A stretch of 64,000 nt of DNA from Callaeas wilsoni (lineage: Eukaryota; Chordata; Aves; Passeriformes; Callaeidae): NCBI GenBank assembly GCA_013398955.1, contig VWPU01019139.1, forward strand, positions 159,956-223,955, read 5' to 3'. The position numbers were made by a program, and so were the translations under genes. Below, piece after piece: positions 1 to 12,410 of the stretch. The notes below the pieces were generated by a model. The model saw only the letters and a list, made by a program, of their open reading frames with translations, did not search any database and had not been told where the DNA came from. Position 1 is the first letter of the stretch, and each line of letters starts with the position of its first letter.

Positions 1-268
1 TCAGGTTTCTGGATGGTGCAGGGTGAGCAAGGAGGGGGAGGCAGTGCTGGGTGGGAGGAACTCCGTCCCCAGTCGTGCCCGGCACTCAGTGCTCCCGCGG
101 TCCCTGTGGCCCCCGCAGCATTGGGATGCAAGGGAGTAAATCTCCTTTTGTCAAGTACTGTGAGGTTTGAGAAGAAACCCTTAAACCCAGATTAATTACT
201 GCTACCTGGCCCCACCGGGGCTGGTCCACTTGCTGCAGCCAAAATGGGCTAAAATTCTCATTCCCTTT

Positions 269-313
269 CTGCCTTCCTTTCTCTCTCTCTCTCTCTCTCT
301 TTTTTTCCCCCTA
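269..313. repeat. pyrimidine tract with (CT)10
   Basis: A 45-bp almost pure pyrimidine run with ten CT units at 281-300 followed by T and C runs. A simple-sequence repeat with no gene attached. Confidence 0.9.
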
Positions 314-319
314 TTTACG

Positions 320-960
320 TCTGGTTTAATCTGCATATTATCATCAGTGCAAAGACCTCTGAAATAACATCTGACAAATGACGCCTATTAAAAAAACCCT
401 TTGCACTGTCCTCTTTCACCGCCTTCCAATTTGGACTAGCACTATAACTATGCATCAATAGACAAGCAATATTATGTTAAGAACATGATAAAATACCAGC
501 AGCTTCATAATGGCAGTAGCCAAATGGTAATTTCTGCTTCAGAAATTGGTCATTTATTTTGCTGGTCTGTTCTTACGTTCAAATTAGATGAAGTTTAATA
601 TACTGTAAAATTGAATGTATTCTATCCTTTTCAACAAATATGGCATGTATGAAATGATTTATGGATCTTACAAACCTTAAAATGTTAAATAATCTCCTTT
701 TTCCTGTGCCTTAACTCAGCGATGCCAAATAGTTTAAGTACAGAGAAGCAAAACTTTATTAGCTCCTATCCTGATCATCACTTTATTTCGCTGCGTTTAC
801 AGAGATAGGAACAGTATTTAACATATTAGACCAAGTTTAGAAGCAGCCATATTAATTGGTACATTAATTTTACCCTATTAACTGTAATTGGTAGGAAAGC
901 GATTCTTCCCAATAAACGTTGTACTTCGTGTTTTAAATATTTAATAAAGTCTTGATGCCT
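320..960. other. AT-rich block, candidate conserved non-coding element
   Basis: About 640 bp of AT-rich, non-repetitive, complex sequence with sharp edges against GC-rich DNA at 961. It contains ATGCAT, TAATT and CATAATGG words and no long reading frame. It resembles developmental non-coding elements, but conservation cannot be judged here. Confidence 0.3.
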
Positions 961-3900
961 AAATGAGGGTGCTCCTCCCGGCTTGAGCCTCCAGCCCCGC
1001 TGGGCTCCCCCTGCCCGGTGCCTTGTGGCACTGCCCCACAGCAGCCAGGAGCACCGGCCCGCGGCTCCGCCTTTGCCAGGTCCCTCCCTGCCTCTGGCTC
1101 TGCCCGCGGTGCCTCTGGCACACCCTACCTATCAGCTCAGCCGTGCCCGAATCCAAACGGGTCCCCTCCGTGCTTCCCCCAGGGAGTGCCAGCATCGGCG
1201 CAAGGGGCCGGATGGGCGCGGGGATGTCTCAGGTGCGCATCCCTTGGTCTGCTGCTCGCAGGTTGCTCCGGGGTGCACTCCGGTGGGACGTTGAGGGTGC
1301 TGAGGCTGTGGTGGTCCCAGGCAAAGCCAGCTGGAAGGGCTGGTGTCTGCTCTGTCTCTGCTCCGTCTCGGAGCTGGTAGCACAGGGTCCCTCCATCCCC
1401 ACGGGGCCAAACCACACCGGGCTGTGACCCTTACACCAGTGCGTGAGCTGCTCTTCTTGGGAGGTGCAGAGCCAGGATCAGCATTCTGGATGGTTTTGCT
1501 GAAGATTACTGACAACGTGCAAGCCCCACCTCGATTTGAAAATAGGCATTTTAATCTGTTCAGTTCAAGGTTTTTTTGTGTCTAGTAGCAGTAGCTTGGG
1601 GTATATTCAGGTCCCCACAAGGCTGCTGGTAGCAGCTCCTCTAAGCAGGGCGAGGTAGGTTCGATGGGGGCTGCCCTGCGCCCCAGCGTGTCTCCCTTCC
1701 CCAGGCTGAGCACACATATATACCCTCTCCGAGGGTCTGGCCCCAGATCTTGGGGAATCCCCGGGGGGACTGCCTTGGCTGTGGGGCGGGGTGATGGGTG
1801 ACAGAGAATCAGCCAAGAAGCAGAACGGGGATGACTTCCTCCTGGCTGGCAGTTATTTAAAACAAATTGACTCCTTGCCCTTCGCCTTTCCTCTGTCTCC
1901 CGATCAGCAGCTTGTCCCTGAGGATAAGCCTCAGAGCAGCACAATCTCCTGCAGTCCCCTGGAGCTGCAGCCCTCTGCACCAGGATAAGTGAGAAGCCTT
2001 TTATTCTGTTTATTTGCTCTATATAATTTTTTCTGCTCTTGCTGACCCTTCTGGGAAGCATTCCACCCTTCAGGCTCTCTGCTGGGTGCCGGAATTACTG
2101 AGCTTAGGCTATATTTGCATTTGATATCCTAGTTAAACCAATATCATCAAGGTCAGGACACTCTGCTGAGTTGGAGTAGGCTACGAAACAGCAGCCTCTG
2201 CTCAGCAGAGGGGCAGTGCGAAACCCAGCCCCTGCTCCGGGGAGCGCCCGTGCTCCTCCCAGCTCCCTCCTGACCAAGGGAAGGGGCTTCTGCTGCGGGC
2301 TCTGCCCCCCGGTCCCGCACGGCAGGGGCCGAGCAGGGGCTGCTTCCCTGGGGAGATTGTTCTGTGTCTGTGTCCTCGCTGTGAAAAATTTTCCTCTTGT
2401 GTCCAGACGGACTCACCTCGGCTGGAATTGGTACCTCTTTCCCCTCAGCTTTTCCATGTGACTCCTTGTACAAAGGTGTCCTTTTGGTTATGCCCCACTG
2501 GAGGGGCACAACCTTGCTACCCCCAGTGCAGGGATGCTGATGTGCATCTCCATGTATGCCTGTGTCCTACAAAGAGGCTGTAACAGGCAGCAGCTGCAGA
2601 GAGCACATAGCTGTGCTATAATGATTTTTACATCCATGAACACTCTCTGTTTTTCCTTTCATTAAGGAACATTTCTTATGAAAAAGTAGCTGGATTTCTG
2701 ATGTAAAAAACCAATTCTGCTCAAGACTGAGAGCTGTTTAGAATAAACGCCAGACACTGTGTGATGGAGACATTGCATGGAGACTTAATGCTGGTCACAT
2801 CCCTTCTCTGCCAGTAAGTCAAGGATGTGTCTTTGCTATTGTATTTGGTGACTCATCTTTCAAATAATCATCTCTGGAAGAATTCTGTGCCAAGATGAAA
2901 AAATGCCTGGGTCCCAGAAGCATGTGTGTGTCTTTCCGTGAGAACAGCCCAGGAGGGAGCTGTGGGGCAGCTCTGCTCATCCTCCTCACGGGGGCCAGGG
3001 CAGTGGGACACGGGCTGGCATGATCCCCTTGCTGGGGCAGCACGTGCCCTGGGCAGGGGACAGGAGGTGAAGGCGAGACTTTTGGCAGGAGGTAACACTG
3101 GCTCATGCAGGTCCTATCTACTGTGGTTTGGCTGGAGAACACGGTCAGTCGGGCACTCCTCAGCCACTGTCAGACCCACGGCATGGGGAAGCCGCAGCCC
3201 TCTGCCCCACACCTGCCCAGGCCCACCTGCCTCGGGGCCGGAGCCCCAGCCACCTGAGCTTACCAGCACCTGGAGGTTTTCCTCACCCTCGGAGAAAAAT
3301 ATGCAGATTAGGTGAGTAAGTGAAGTGTTGTATGCTAATGCATTCAACAGAGCCACTGTTCCATAACATCCAACCTACACACAGAGGATGTGCTGGAAGT
3401 GGCTTCCCTGGAAAACATTTCCTCGCTGCTTAACAAAAAGTTACATGAACTCATTAAACACAAAACAAGATGGTGAATAGCAGAGAAACTGTAGGTGCTG
3501 TGTGGACTGAGTCCTAGCAGCTGTGCCCACGGAGAGAGCCAGATTCCTTGGTGGCATCGGGAAGGCTTCCAGCAGCCGGTGTGCATCTGGTGATGGTGAA
3601 ATGTGGCAACAGCGTTTTATCTGTAGCCCATGGTGTAAATGGCCCCAAGCCTGGTCTAACCAGGCTATCAGGCCATGAGCACCATCCCCAGTCAGGCTGC
3701 ACCATACTGGGCCAGCAGCCACATGGCCGGTGCCAGTGATCTGTCTCCACAAGTAACCTCCCACAAGAAGGTGCAGGTCAGCTTGTTCACTCCCTGGTGC
3801 AGGAGGAAGAGCTCCTCCTCCGCAGAGTTTGGGGCACCACGGTTGCCTATCTGTTGGAGAGTGCTGGTGTGTGCACAGCACCCTCAGGAATGCCTAAGTG

Positions 3901-6900
3901 TTCATGATCAGGGCTGCAGCTCACATTGCTGTAAGCTCTTGTTTTCTGTGTTTAAAATAATAACTGGATGCTGCAGTTTTGACAGGACCAAGAACTGACT
4001 GGCTGGTCTGAAGAGTTCTGCTGCTGCAAAGACAGCAAAACAGATGGATGAGCCAGTGGCACATGCCATTCTGTCTGAGTTACATAGAAAGACATTTTCC
4101 GTATTAGAAGGGGGTTAAAACTCACAGTTCTCAGGGCATTAGAAGATTTCTAACGTATGTCTCTGGGAGCACTGCCTTGGGTTTGTTTGGTTTTTTCCTT
4201 TCTGAGAGTAGTTCTTATACCGTAAATCTTACAAATCAACTTTTCCACGTAAGTTGTCGTATCTGTAAGGAAAACACCAGACTTACAATTTTATTATTAA
4301 ATCTTGCTGGAAAAAAATATTAGTTAAACTGTTTTTCTATATTACAGAGATGCAGAGATGGCCCTGGACCAAATGGATGAGCCAAGTGCTTGCTGCTGTG
4401 CCTGCTCTCCAGCTTGGGAGCTGCAGCTCTCCGGGAGCTGTGAAGCCCCTCTCAGCAGGACTCTCCTCTGCTGTGAACTCTGGCAGATTGTGTGAACTGG
4501 AAAATGGTCCAATTAAAGCCTCTTTGCACAGTCACTAATGGAGTGTCCAGGCAGCCTGGTCTTATGTCAGGTGGGGCTGGGCTTGTGCCAGTGCTTAGGA
4601 CTAAGAAATGGCACGATTGGCTCAGGGGATGCAGCGGTCTTTCAAGACAAAGCAAACTTCTGAGCAGTAAACCTTTGCTAGGCAGTAAATATCTGCTGGA
4701 CAAACAGGTCAGCCCACAGGGCAGTCAAAACCATCAGTGCTTGGGCAAAGCACCGTAAATCACTTGCCCTGCTCCGAGGAGATCATCTGCTGTGAGCGGC
4801 TCATGTCATCGGCCAGGTCTGGAGTCTTGTTGCTCCAGCAGCACCCACCGTGCCTCTGAAACCATGGGACAGGGGGGAGCAGGCAGTCATAGTGTTGAGA
4901 AATTAGATTAAATCAGCATCAACTGACTGTGATGAGACAGTTCTTCACAGGTAAATTTGGAACATTGAAGAAATGAAGCACTTCTCCATCCTGTACCACA
5001 GCACTGGACAGGGAGAGGTTTCTGATGCAGGCACAGCATCGAGCCCTCCAGCTTCTCATGTCATGTGAATATAAAGATTCCCTGGAAAAAGCTGGATTTG
5101 ACAAAGGACTTGCTCTCAGCTGCTTATTCTGCTCAGGAAAAAATCCTTCAAGAGGTGAGTGAAGTCACCCCCATGACCTGCCCATTTCTCACTCTTTTCA
5201 TTAACTGCAATTTATCCTGCAGTAGCTTGCTTAGATCAAGGCAAAGCTACTTTTAGCCATTAGCTTTCCCTTGTTGAACTAGGGCTGAAACCCAGCCAGG
5301 TCTACCTGCTCATCACTGCTGCGTGCTGCAGAGGGTCCCCTGGGAGAGGGATGGATGTCAGTCCCTGGGGTGGGACACTTGAGCACCTGCTAACATGCCA
5401 GGGCTGAGCTGGCAGTGACCACAGTGGCTGGGAGAGCACAGCTCAGCTGGCACCCGACAGGATGAGGCTGCTGCCCTCGCAGTGCTGCCTGGTGCACTTA
5501 TGGCTTCCCAGCTTCTTCTGTTCCTGGGAAGTGTCGCCCTTTGCCACTGCCAGCCTTCGTTTTGTCTCTGCTAGTGAGGGGCTTCAGGCCTAGTGGCTCT
5601 GTCGTACCTGGTGGCTCTGCCATACCTGCTGCTCAGGTCCCTGGCTGCAGCACCAGCCCTTGCCACATGCTAGCTCCACAGACTCTCCACAAAAGCTTTG
5701 AAGGATGCTTACACTATTAATGGGGTATATTTATAACTGTTTCTCTCTGTCAGCTGGGTGGAAAATTGCCAGATGTACCGTTTGCCTTCCTTACAGAGCC
5801 ATCTCCTGCATCATCTGGATGAGTGCGCTGAGCGGTGTCACTGCCAGAGAAAACCTCGTTGCTCCTCTGTGGTCTGCGTGTTCGTGGGATCTGCCTTGGC
5901 GACTACAGAGAGCAACACCCTGGAGGCAGATCTCCGTATGAGGCAGATCTCTGTCCCACACTGCTCTGGATTTAGCCTTGTGGGAGGTAAAAGGAGTGGC
6001 GGAGCCAGGAGCTCCTCACTGAGATCCGAGCAGCCGGGGCTGCCATGGTCAGGCACTGCAGTCGTGGAGACCAGCGCCCTGCCCTTGCACTCCTGGAGCT
6101 GACGCCACGTGCCAGCCGCCGCTGCTTTGGAGGCATCAGGAAAACCCCCGACGGCCGTTTGCTGCTGTGAGGGGTGCTCGAGAGCAGCGAGGGCATCCCT
6201 GCTGGGGATGCCTCGCAAACAGGAGAGGCGGCTCAGAGCCAGCAAATATCCTTTCCAACAGAGAACAAGGCAGAAAGATAAGAATGGCTTAAAAAGAAAG
6301 AAATTGCCTCCAAATAAAATGTTTTTCCTCATTTCCCGTGATACAGTGAAATTTCTTCATGGGCGGATAGTCAGAGTAGAGTCCATTACACTCCACACTT
6401 TTTTCCTTGAAACATAAATAGCTGCATCTCATATAAGTGTTTGTTATGAGGAAAAGCATGTGGCTAGAAAAGTTAGACATTAAACCATTATTTCATGCAG
6501 AAAGATATGCTAAAGGGAGAGGATTACTTACTATATTAATTCTGTCTTTCAGCTACCCGTATGTCTCTCTGCACATAATGACTTCAGTCACAAATGAGGT
6601 GCTGTAACAAACCCAGTTCCCTCCATTCCCATTTCCTTGAAGACTGTGCACACAGTGACCCTCCCTCTGGGCCCTGTGGGAAAATGAGACAGCAGAGGTG
6701 AGAGCAGAAATCTGTTAATCTGTAGGTACATCTGTCAGCCTCTGTCCTTGCAAGGGGTACATATGGGCAAGTGTTAATATCTGGTATTAGTCCTTACATT
6801 GCAGCTAAAAATTTCAAAATATCCCTGTTGGTGGCATAAAGTAATAGTGATGTGACCCTCAAATATTTCTTCCTGCACCAGAAGTTAGAAGAGCATCTGA

Positions 6901-7559
6901 AAAGGCACCAAAAATTTTCTAATCCTATCTTTTTCCCATCAAGTGACTCATAGAGGGAGAGTTACTGGGGTTAGCAAAACCAAAAACCCCAAGCACAGGG
7001 CCCCAGGAAATCTGGGATGTGAAAGACTGTTTAGCTGTTTCGGCCTAGGATGTCACAGGCTGTTGGCACAGGGTGCCAATGCCACGGCACTGCAGGGTGC
7101 AGGGTCACGAGCACTGGCACTGTGCCAGGGAGGCCGTGGCCGAGGTCAGGGTGATTCCTGCTGACCAAGCTGTAACAGGTCACAGCAGGGTCGCGATCTG
7201 CCCAGCTAAATAATCCCCACACTGCCATCCCCCTGTGCTCGGGGGTAAAGACAAACCCCTGGTCCCATCGTATGAAAGCTGGTGGAGGACCTCTCACCTA
7301 ACGTTCTGGGCCCTGCGTTTGCTGGCGCTGGTGCAGAATGCTCCGAGCTGCATGCAGGAATGGGAACAGCAGCGAGCAGCAGGGCCTGATATCACCATCT
7401 GGTCAGAGCCCATCTTGGGCAGAGAGAGCCCAAAATGATAGTGTGTGGGTTCTTGGACAAGTAAGGAGGGGTCGGCAGACCTGCCTCCTTGGATGGCCAG
7501 GCTGAGCTGTTGAGGAGCCTGGCTGACAGATTTCCTTGGGAGTCTCAAAGGGCACAGAA
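961..7559. other. gene-free flank downstream of HS3ST4
   Basis: Mixed unique sequence, GC-rich at 961-2400 and 5280-6240 and more AT-rich at 4080-4350 and 6240-6960. A perfect octamer word (ATTTGCAT) lies at 2113-2120. Reading frames up to about 164 codons are unsupported: they overlap on both strands, have no recognisable domain and lack paired splice sites. No gene is seen. Confidence 0.6.
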
Positions 7560-7911
7560 CTCCTCCAGGGAACTACAGCCCTGTCAGTCTGACCTTGGTG
7601 TTGGGGAAGCTTAAGGACCAGATCATCTTGAGTAGCATTGCACAGCATGTGCAAGACAACCAAGGCATCAGGCCCAGTTTAGAACGGATATTAGGAAAAA
7701 ATTCTGCACATTAAGAGCTGTCCAGCCCTGGCACAGGCTGCCCAGCACAGTGATGAAATCACTGTCCTGGGAGGGATTTAAAAGCCATGTAGATGTGGCA
7801 CTTGGGGATATTGCTTAGTGGTGGCCTTGGCAGTGCTGGGGGAATGGTTGGACTTAATGCTCTTGGAGACCTTTTCCAACCTAAACAATTCCATGATTCT
7901 ATGATGCTATG
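7560..7911 (+). mobile_element. CR1 LINE fragment, internally deleted, 3' end intact
   Basis: Decayed non-LTR retrotransposon copy. Positions 7568-7678 translate to a piece of CR1 reverse transcriptase, beginning GNYSPVSLTLVLGK and ending DNQGIRPS. From about 7684 the sequence jumps to the CR1 3' end, with the GGGATTT...GGACTTAATG...CTTTTCCAACCTAAACAATT tail familiar from bird genomes. It closes with three imperfect copies of the 8-bp terminal repeat (7888-7895, 7896-7903, 7904-7911; consensus ATTCTATG). The rest of the RT domain is missing between these parts, so it is dead. The left boundary is uncertain; similarity may begin somewhat before 7560. Confidence 0.85.
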
Positions 7912-8204
7912 TAGTAACTCATCCTTATTCAAAGGGCTCTGTTTGAAATCTGGCATCCGCAATACAGAACATGTTGCATCTTTGCTGGTACCTCTTCAAT
8001 CTGGTTTGCAAGACATCCTGGAGGACGTGACCTTGCAGGCAGGCAGCATATCGAACCTGCATAATCTGAGCATCTCTGCATCAGTGGCAGCCTGTTGGGT
8101 ACCGGGCAGTTAATAAATAATGAGCATGTCAAAGATGACAGCAGGAGAGCGGGAGCAGGTAGCAGCTTTGCCGCCAGCTGACAGCTGCTTGGCAACCTCC
8201 AATT

Positions 8205-8590
8205 ACGAGGCGTGCCCCGGCGTTCATCCCGGCGCAGTGCCCGGCACTGGGCAGTCGCCATGCGGCACCGGGGCGGCCTGCAGCACCGCGCTGGCCGGGC
8301 AGCTCCCGAGGACACGGGCTACAGGCATTTTGAAGAGCGATGTGCGTCTGCGGGGCAAATCCCAAGCCGCAGCGGGAGGCACCCGGCTACGGCCGCGGAG
8401 AGACACAGGGCAGGTCCGCTGGTCCGCGCCGGCGTGTGCCCAGGGGCCGAACCCTGCTCGGAGCGGGGACGGAGGCGCTGCAAGAGGCAGCTGGACCAGC
8501 TGAATATGAGAGTCGCTTCCTCGGGGTTTGCGGGAGAGGAAGACACCGGTCCTGGTGCCGTACCGAGGCACGGGTGCTGCCCGGGCAGCT
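8205..8590. promoter_or_regulatory. isolated CpG island downstream of HS3ST4
   Basis: About 44 CpG dinucleotides by hand count in roughly 420 bp at about two-thirds GC, so observed/expected is near 0.9. Flanking DNA is CpG-poor. A CCAAT box (8199-8203) and a GGCAAC X-box half site (8191-8196) sit at its left edge. It is 3.8 kb beyond the HS3ST4 stop and belongs to no recognised gene. It could be the promoter of a non-coding or unrecognised transcript, or an orphan island. Reading frames here are GC-driven shadows. Confidence 0.7.
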
Positions 8591-9253
8591 CCTCAGGACA
8601 TCAGCTCCTGTTCACAGGTGTTTCCTTCAAGGGTTGAATTACATCACACCACAACTCAAAGATTAGGAACCTGAGGTGTAATTGATCTTCTGATGGCTTT
8701 TTAAATGTCTGGTGAGGGGGGCTGCTTTCCAAACAATAGAATCTGCACCAAAATGATCTTGATTTGAATAAGTATTCCATCCTTGTTTGGTAAATATACC
8801 CAGTGTTAATGGTGCTTAATGGTGCCTGTAATTGGTGTCTAAAGTTATTTAAAAGTAAATTTACTAGAAAATAATTAGCAATTTTATAGTTCACTACTTC
8901 CTAATTTTGTCGATAAAAGTTTTTTGTGGTTTTTATCAGATGACACAATAGGACCATGCTGTGAAATAACCTTTTTTCAAACAAGCAGGAAATTGTGCAC
9001 ATAAAATAAGACAAAAAAATTTTCCTCCTAATTTCTTTGCCTGGCAGCCAGCCCTCTCTCAGCCCTCTCTTTTTATTAGCCACTGATTTATTAGCCTTTT
9101 ATTAGCTGTGATTTATCCTTAATCAGCAGCAAGTGAAATCTCCCAGGCATTGCTCGGGGATTTGTTCTTTGTGACCTTTGGAGGTGCACCCTAAACTGAG
9201 AGGTCAGTGAGGAAAGCTCTCCCCCACCCCAGGAGCTGCAGGCTGGCACAGGT
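8591..9253. other. AT-rich block right of the CpG island
   Basis: After the CpG island the sequence turns sharply AT-rich (about 8640-9190), with TAATTAGC, TTTATTAG and similar words including the triple TTATTAGC boxes. No gene or transposon is recognised. It may form one regulatory unit with the adjacent island. Confidence 0.3.
9049..9106. repeat. 11-bp direct duplication followed by three TTATTAGC boxes
   Basis: CAGCCCTCTCT occurs twice in tandem (9049-9059, 9060-9070). TTATTAGC then occurs at 9073-9080, 9088-9095 and 9099-9106, each carrying a TAAT-type homeodomain core on the other strand. The repeats are seen directly; function is unknown. Confidence 0.55.
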
Positions 9254-9289
9254 GGTCCTGGTCCTGGTCCTTGTCCTCGTTCTGGTCCT
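9254..9289. repeat. hexanucleotide repeat (GGTCCT)n
   Basis: Six tandem 6-bp units: three GGTCCT, then TGTCCT, CGTTCT and GGTCCT. It lies in the flank downstream of HS3ST4. Confidence 0.9.
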
Positions 9290-11869
9290 GGCTGCAGCAT
9301 GTGCCTTCCCCAGCCCTTTTGGCTGTGGGGGCCATGGCCTGGTGGCAAGTCACAGCAGCCAGCTGGGCTGGCAGGTGGCAGGTCACTGCCAGCCTTGTCC
9401 TGCTGTGGCTCCTGCTCATCAGGTGTTGGTGCTGCTGGAGGGGCCAAGAGAAATGGAGCCGAGAAATGCAGCTGCTACAATGATTTATTGTTTAGTGCTG
9501 GGGGTTCCAGGGTTCAGTTCAGGACAGTCACATTGTTCAGGTACAGAGACACTGACGGACAGAGGCGCATTGGGGAGGCAGTGACAGCACAGCAAGTAAG
9601 GTTCAGAACAGATCCACTCTCCATTTCCAGTCTCTGAACCAGAAAGTACCAGCTTTTCCAGAACAATGAATCACTCAGTCTGTGTATAAAATTAAATATA
9701 ATTTATGCTTTGCTAATTGAAACCAAATACAAAATTCAATTTCCTGTGTATTCTAATGCTGACATTTGAATAGTTTTTTTTAAAAAAGTGTTATTAACCT
9801 GACTTTCATTTGACAGGCCACTCTCTGGCCAGATAGAAAATAATCCCCCTGTCCAGCCCCAGCTCCAGTGGGGCATCCATGGGGCAAATTTCCAGAGAAA
9901 AAAACAAAATAACACCACCCTCCACCCCATCCCACTCCAGTCTCCATGCCCCCAGCCCACCCCAGGGTGACTGGCATGTCCCTGTTCCCTTCCAGCACTG
10001 CAGTGCTGGTAGCACCACAGCTGCACCTGGGGAGAGGGTTGGGGGGCTGGAGGGTCCTGTCCCATCATGCTGACTGGTTGGTGTCCATGGAGCAGGCACT
10101 CAGGGCAGAGGAGCAGGGTGTCCTCTCCCAGTGGGCACCCATCAGCTCCCGCCGAGCTGGAGATGGCATCTGGTATAAAAAATAAACCTCTGAACATATG
10201 GCAGAAATAATGGAAGTGCATGTTGGGGGCAGGCGGGAGGGGCACAGTGTGTCCCTGGCCCACCCGGGAACCACCATCTCCCAGAGCTGAGCCCCTGCGC
10301 CAGGCAGCCGGAGCCGCCAACCCCAGCACCTCCGCCCAGCACCTGCGCGGCCAGCCCGACACCACGCTGGGGGTGCAGCACTCTGGAAACAGGCAGAGCT
10401 TCCCAGACATCCCTCTGGGAAGGGGGACACTGGGCCTGGAGCCCCTTGTCGTCCATTCAGCATCTTGCACCAAATTATGCAACAACAGATTTCATTTAGG
10501 ACCTGTTCTGATATTTTAATAACGTGTGAAACACCGTAGGATTATTCTTATTATATACTTCCAATTTTCCTGTAGTAATTTGGGAGTTTGTGGGCTTGTG
10601 AAAACTGTGCTGTGTCAGGAGCTGTTTTTGAATCTGACCAGGCTGACAGGAACTGATGTGATGGCAGCAGGGACCTCGCAGTGCCCCTCCAGCATGGGCC
10701 ACGTAGTAAATGGTCCAAATGGCTTCAGCTCTTCTCATCCAATCCAAGGCACCAGCACCATTTCATGGTGTAATGAGCCACATGACAGGCCCTGGAAACC
10801 CTGAGCAGGGCCAGCTTGTCACCCAATGAATGCAATGGCGACTTCATCCAGTTAGCTGGAGCTGTAGGGAGTTCTCTCACCTTAATCAGAACCGAGTCCT
10901 GGTCCTCCCGCAGCAATCTCATCCTGCACCTCTGCTGGGGACCTGCCCGATGGGAGGGGGCTCTCATGTGGCTACACCCCAAGCTGGAGGTAGTCTTAGC
11001 CCTCATCAGAGCAAAGAGAGCTGCCAGCAGTATCCGAGTGGCCTCAGAAATCACCATGTGAGGGACCGTTTCAGCAGCTCTGCATTTCACCTTTGTTCCC
11101 TCTCTGCCTGGCTTCCTGCAGCAGTGGAGGTGGAACTGTGCAGTTGTGTGAAAGCGCTGCTCTTGTTCTCTGCTGGGCCCTCATGACACTGGGGGACCAA
11201 GTGGGGATATAGGTTTATTCTATAGTTTCTACCAGGATTTGCAAATTTGGTTGACTTGGTCATTTCCACTAGAAAGCACAGGTTTTGTGCACTGAGCAGT
11301 GCTTGCCCTGGGAATTAATTGCTCTTTTGTAATTCTGAAGTAAGATGAAGGCTGCTTCCCTGTTCTGCGACCCCAGCTGTCCACAGCAAGCAGCAGGGAT
11401 TGTATTTTCAAGGTGCAAATGAATGGCAGTGCCAGGGGTCCTGACTGTCAGACCCCAGGCCAGGGCTGTCCCAGGCCTCCACCCTGCAGCCACCCCCTCG
11501 GTCCCCACTGGCAACAGCTGGCTCCAAACCATGGGAGCAGGGCATGGCACAGCCTGGCCAGGAGGCGCTGCGCGGACATGTGTGGCACCAGACTGTGCCT
11601 TGGCAGCCTGACTGGGCAGTGGGAGCCTGGCTCACTCCTGGGGAGCCTGGGAATGTTCTTTCAGCTTCCAGGAGGGTGGGGACCTGGGGGGACCCCCAGT
11701 TCTGATCTCACTGAGCATCTCAGCAAAGAAGGAACAACTCTCTTCCAACAGTGGAGGTGCACCCACCAGTCAGAGGAGAATTGAGGCCAGGTGTCTGTGG
11801 CACTTGGTAAATTCTAGTTTTAGTGCAACAAGTAACTGAAACGTCTGGTGCAAATGAAGTTCCTGTACA
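9290..11869. other. gene-free DNA between CpG island region and HS3ST4 3' UTR
   Basis: Mostly GC-rich unique sequence. A 249-codon minus-strand frame (9736-10485) is open but matches no family I know and is overlapped by open frames in other phases, so I do not call it. If HS3ST4 uses poly(A) signals beyond 11894, part of this would be 3' UTR. Confidence 0.5.
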
Positions 11870-12410
11870 TAGTTCCTTTGCAGCATAACTGGTTTTATTC
11901 CTTCCACACACAAAGACCAGTGTGCATGTGAGTGCACATGGCCTGAATTTACCAGATCCGATGCTGCTGTTTGGGCAAAACTAAAGTGCAGGGCAGGAGA
12001 AATCAAATCTATGGGTTTGTCCCAGTGCTGGGTTTTGGGAGCCACCCTCTTGCCCAGCTCACCGTGGCAGGAGGTCTGGTCCTGCCTGCCTGGCTGCAAG
12101 GGGGACACCAGCAGCGAAACGTCGACATGGAGCGCGCCATCGCCCTGAGGAGCCCTGCTCCCTCTGCCTCCTCCTCCTCCCACCTTCCCCTGACCCCCAG
12201 CGTCGCCGTGGGGAGAGCCCGAGTGGAGCCCACGGTGACAGGCCACTACAGGTCCAGAACTGGACATGTGGGGCGACTTCTGCTGCAGCCCTGACAACAC
12301 AAGAGCCTGTTACACACAGGGCTGAGCCTCTGGCCCCAAGAGAGTTTTGGGTCTCAAATGATGGTTCACATCCCAACAACAAAAAAGATTTTTTTCCTGA
12401 TTTTGTGGTT
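11870..12410 (-). other. HS3ST4: probable HS3ST4 3' UTR
   Basis: Sequence directly after the TAG stop up to the first good poly(A) signal on the minus strand (11894-11899). The 5' end of this span is fixed by the stop codon. The far end is an inference, because longer 3' UTRs reaching later signals are common in brain-expressed genes. No coding content is recognised. Part of it (about 12060-12240) is GC-rich. Confidence 0.5.
11894..11899 (-). terminator. HS3ST4: candidate poly(A) signal AATAAA for HS3ST4
   Basis: First AATAAA hexamer on the minus strand downstream of the stop, about 510 nt after it. A second AATAAA lies at 11214-11219 and a further one near 9483, so alternative longer 3' ends are possible. 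Without transcript data the used site is unknown. Confidence 0.4.

Noticed and set aside
9736..10485. 249-codon minus-strand frame downstream of HS3ST4
   Set aside because: No domain or family resemblance, no splice context, and overlapping open frames in other phases; chance in stop-poor DNA.
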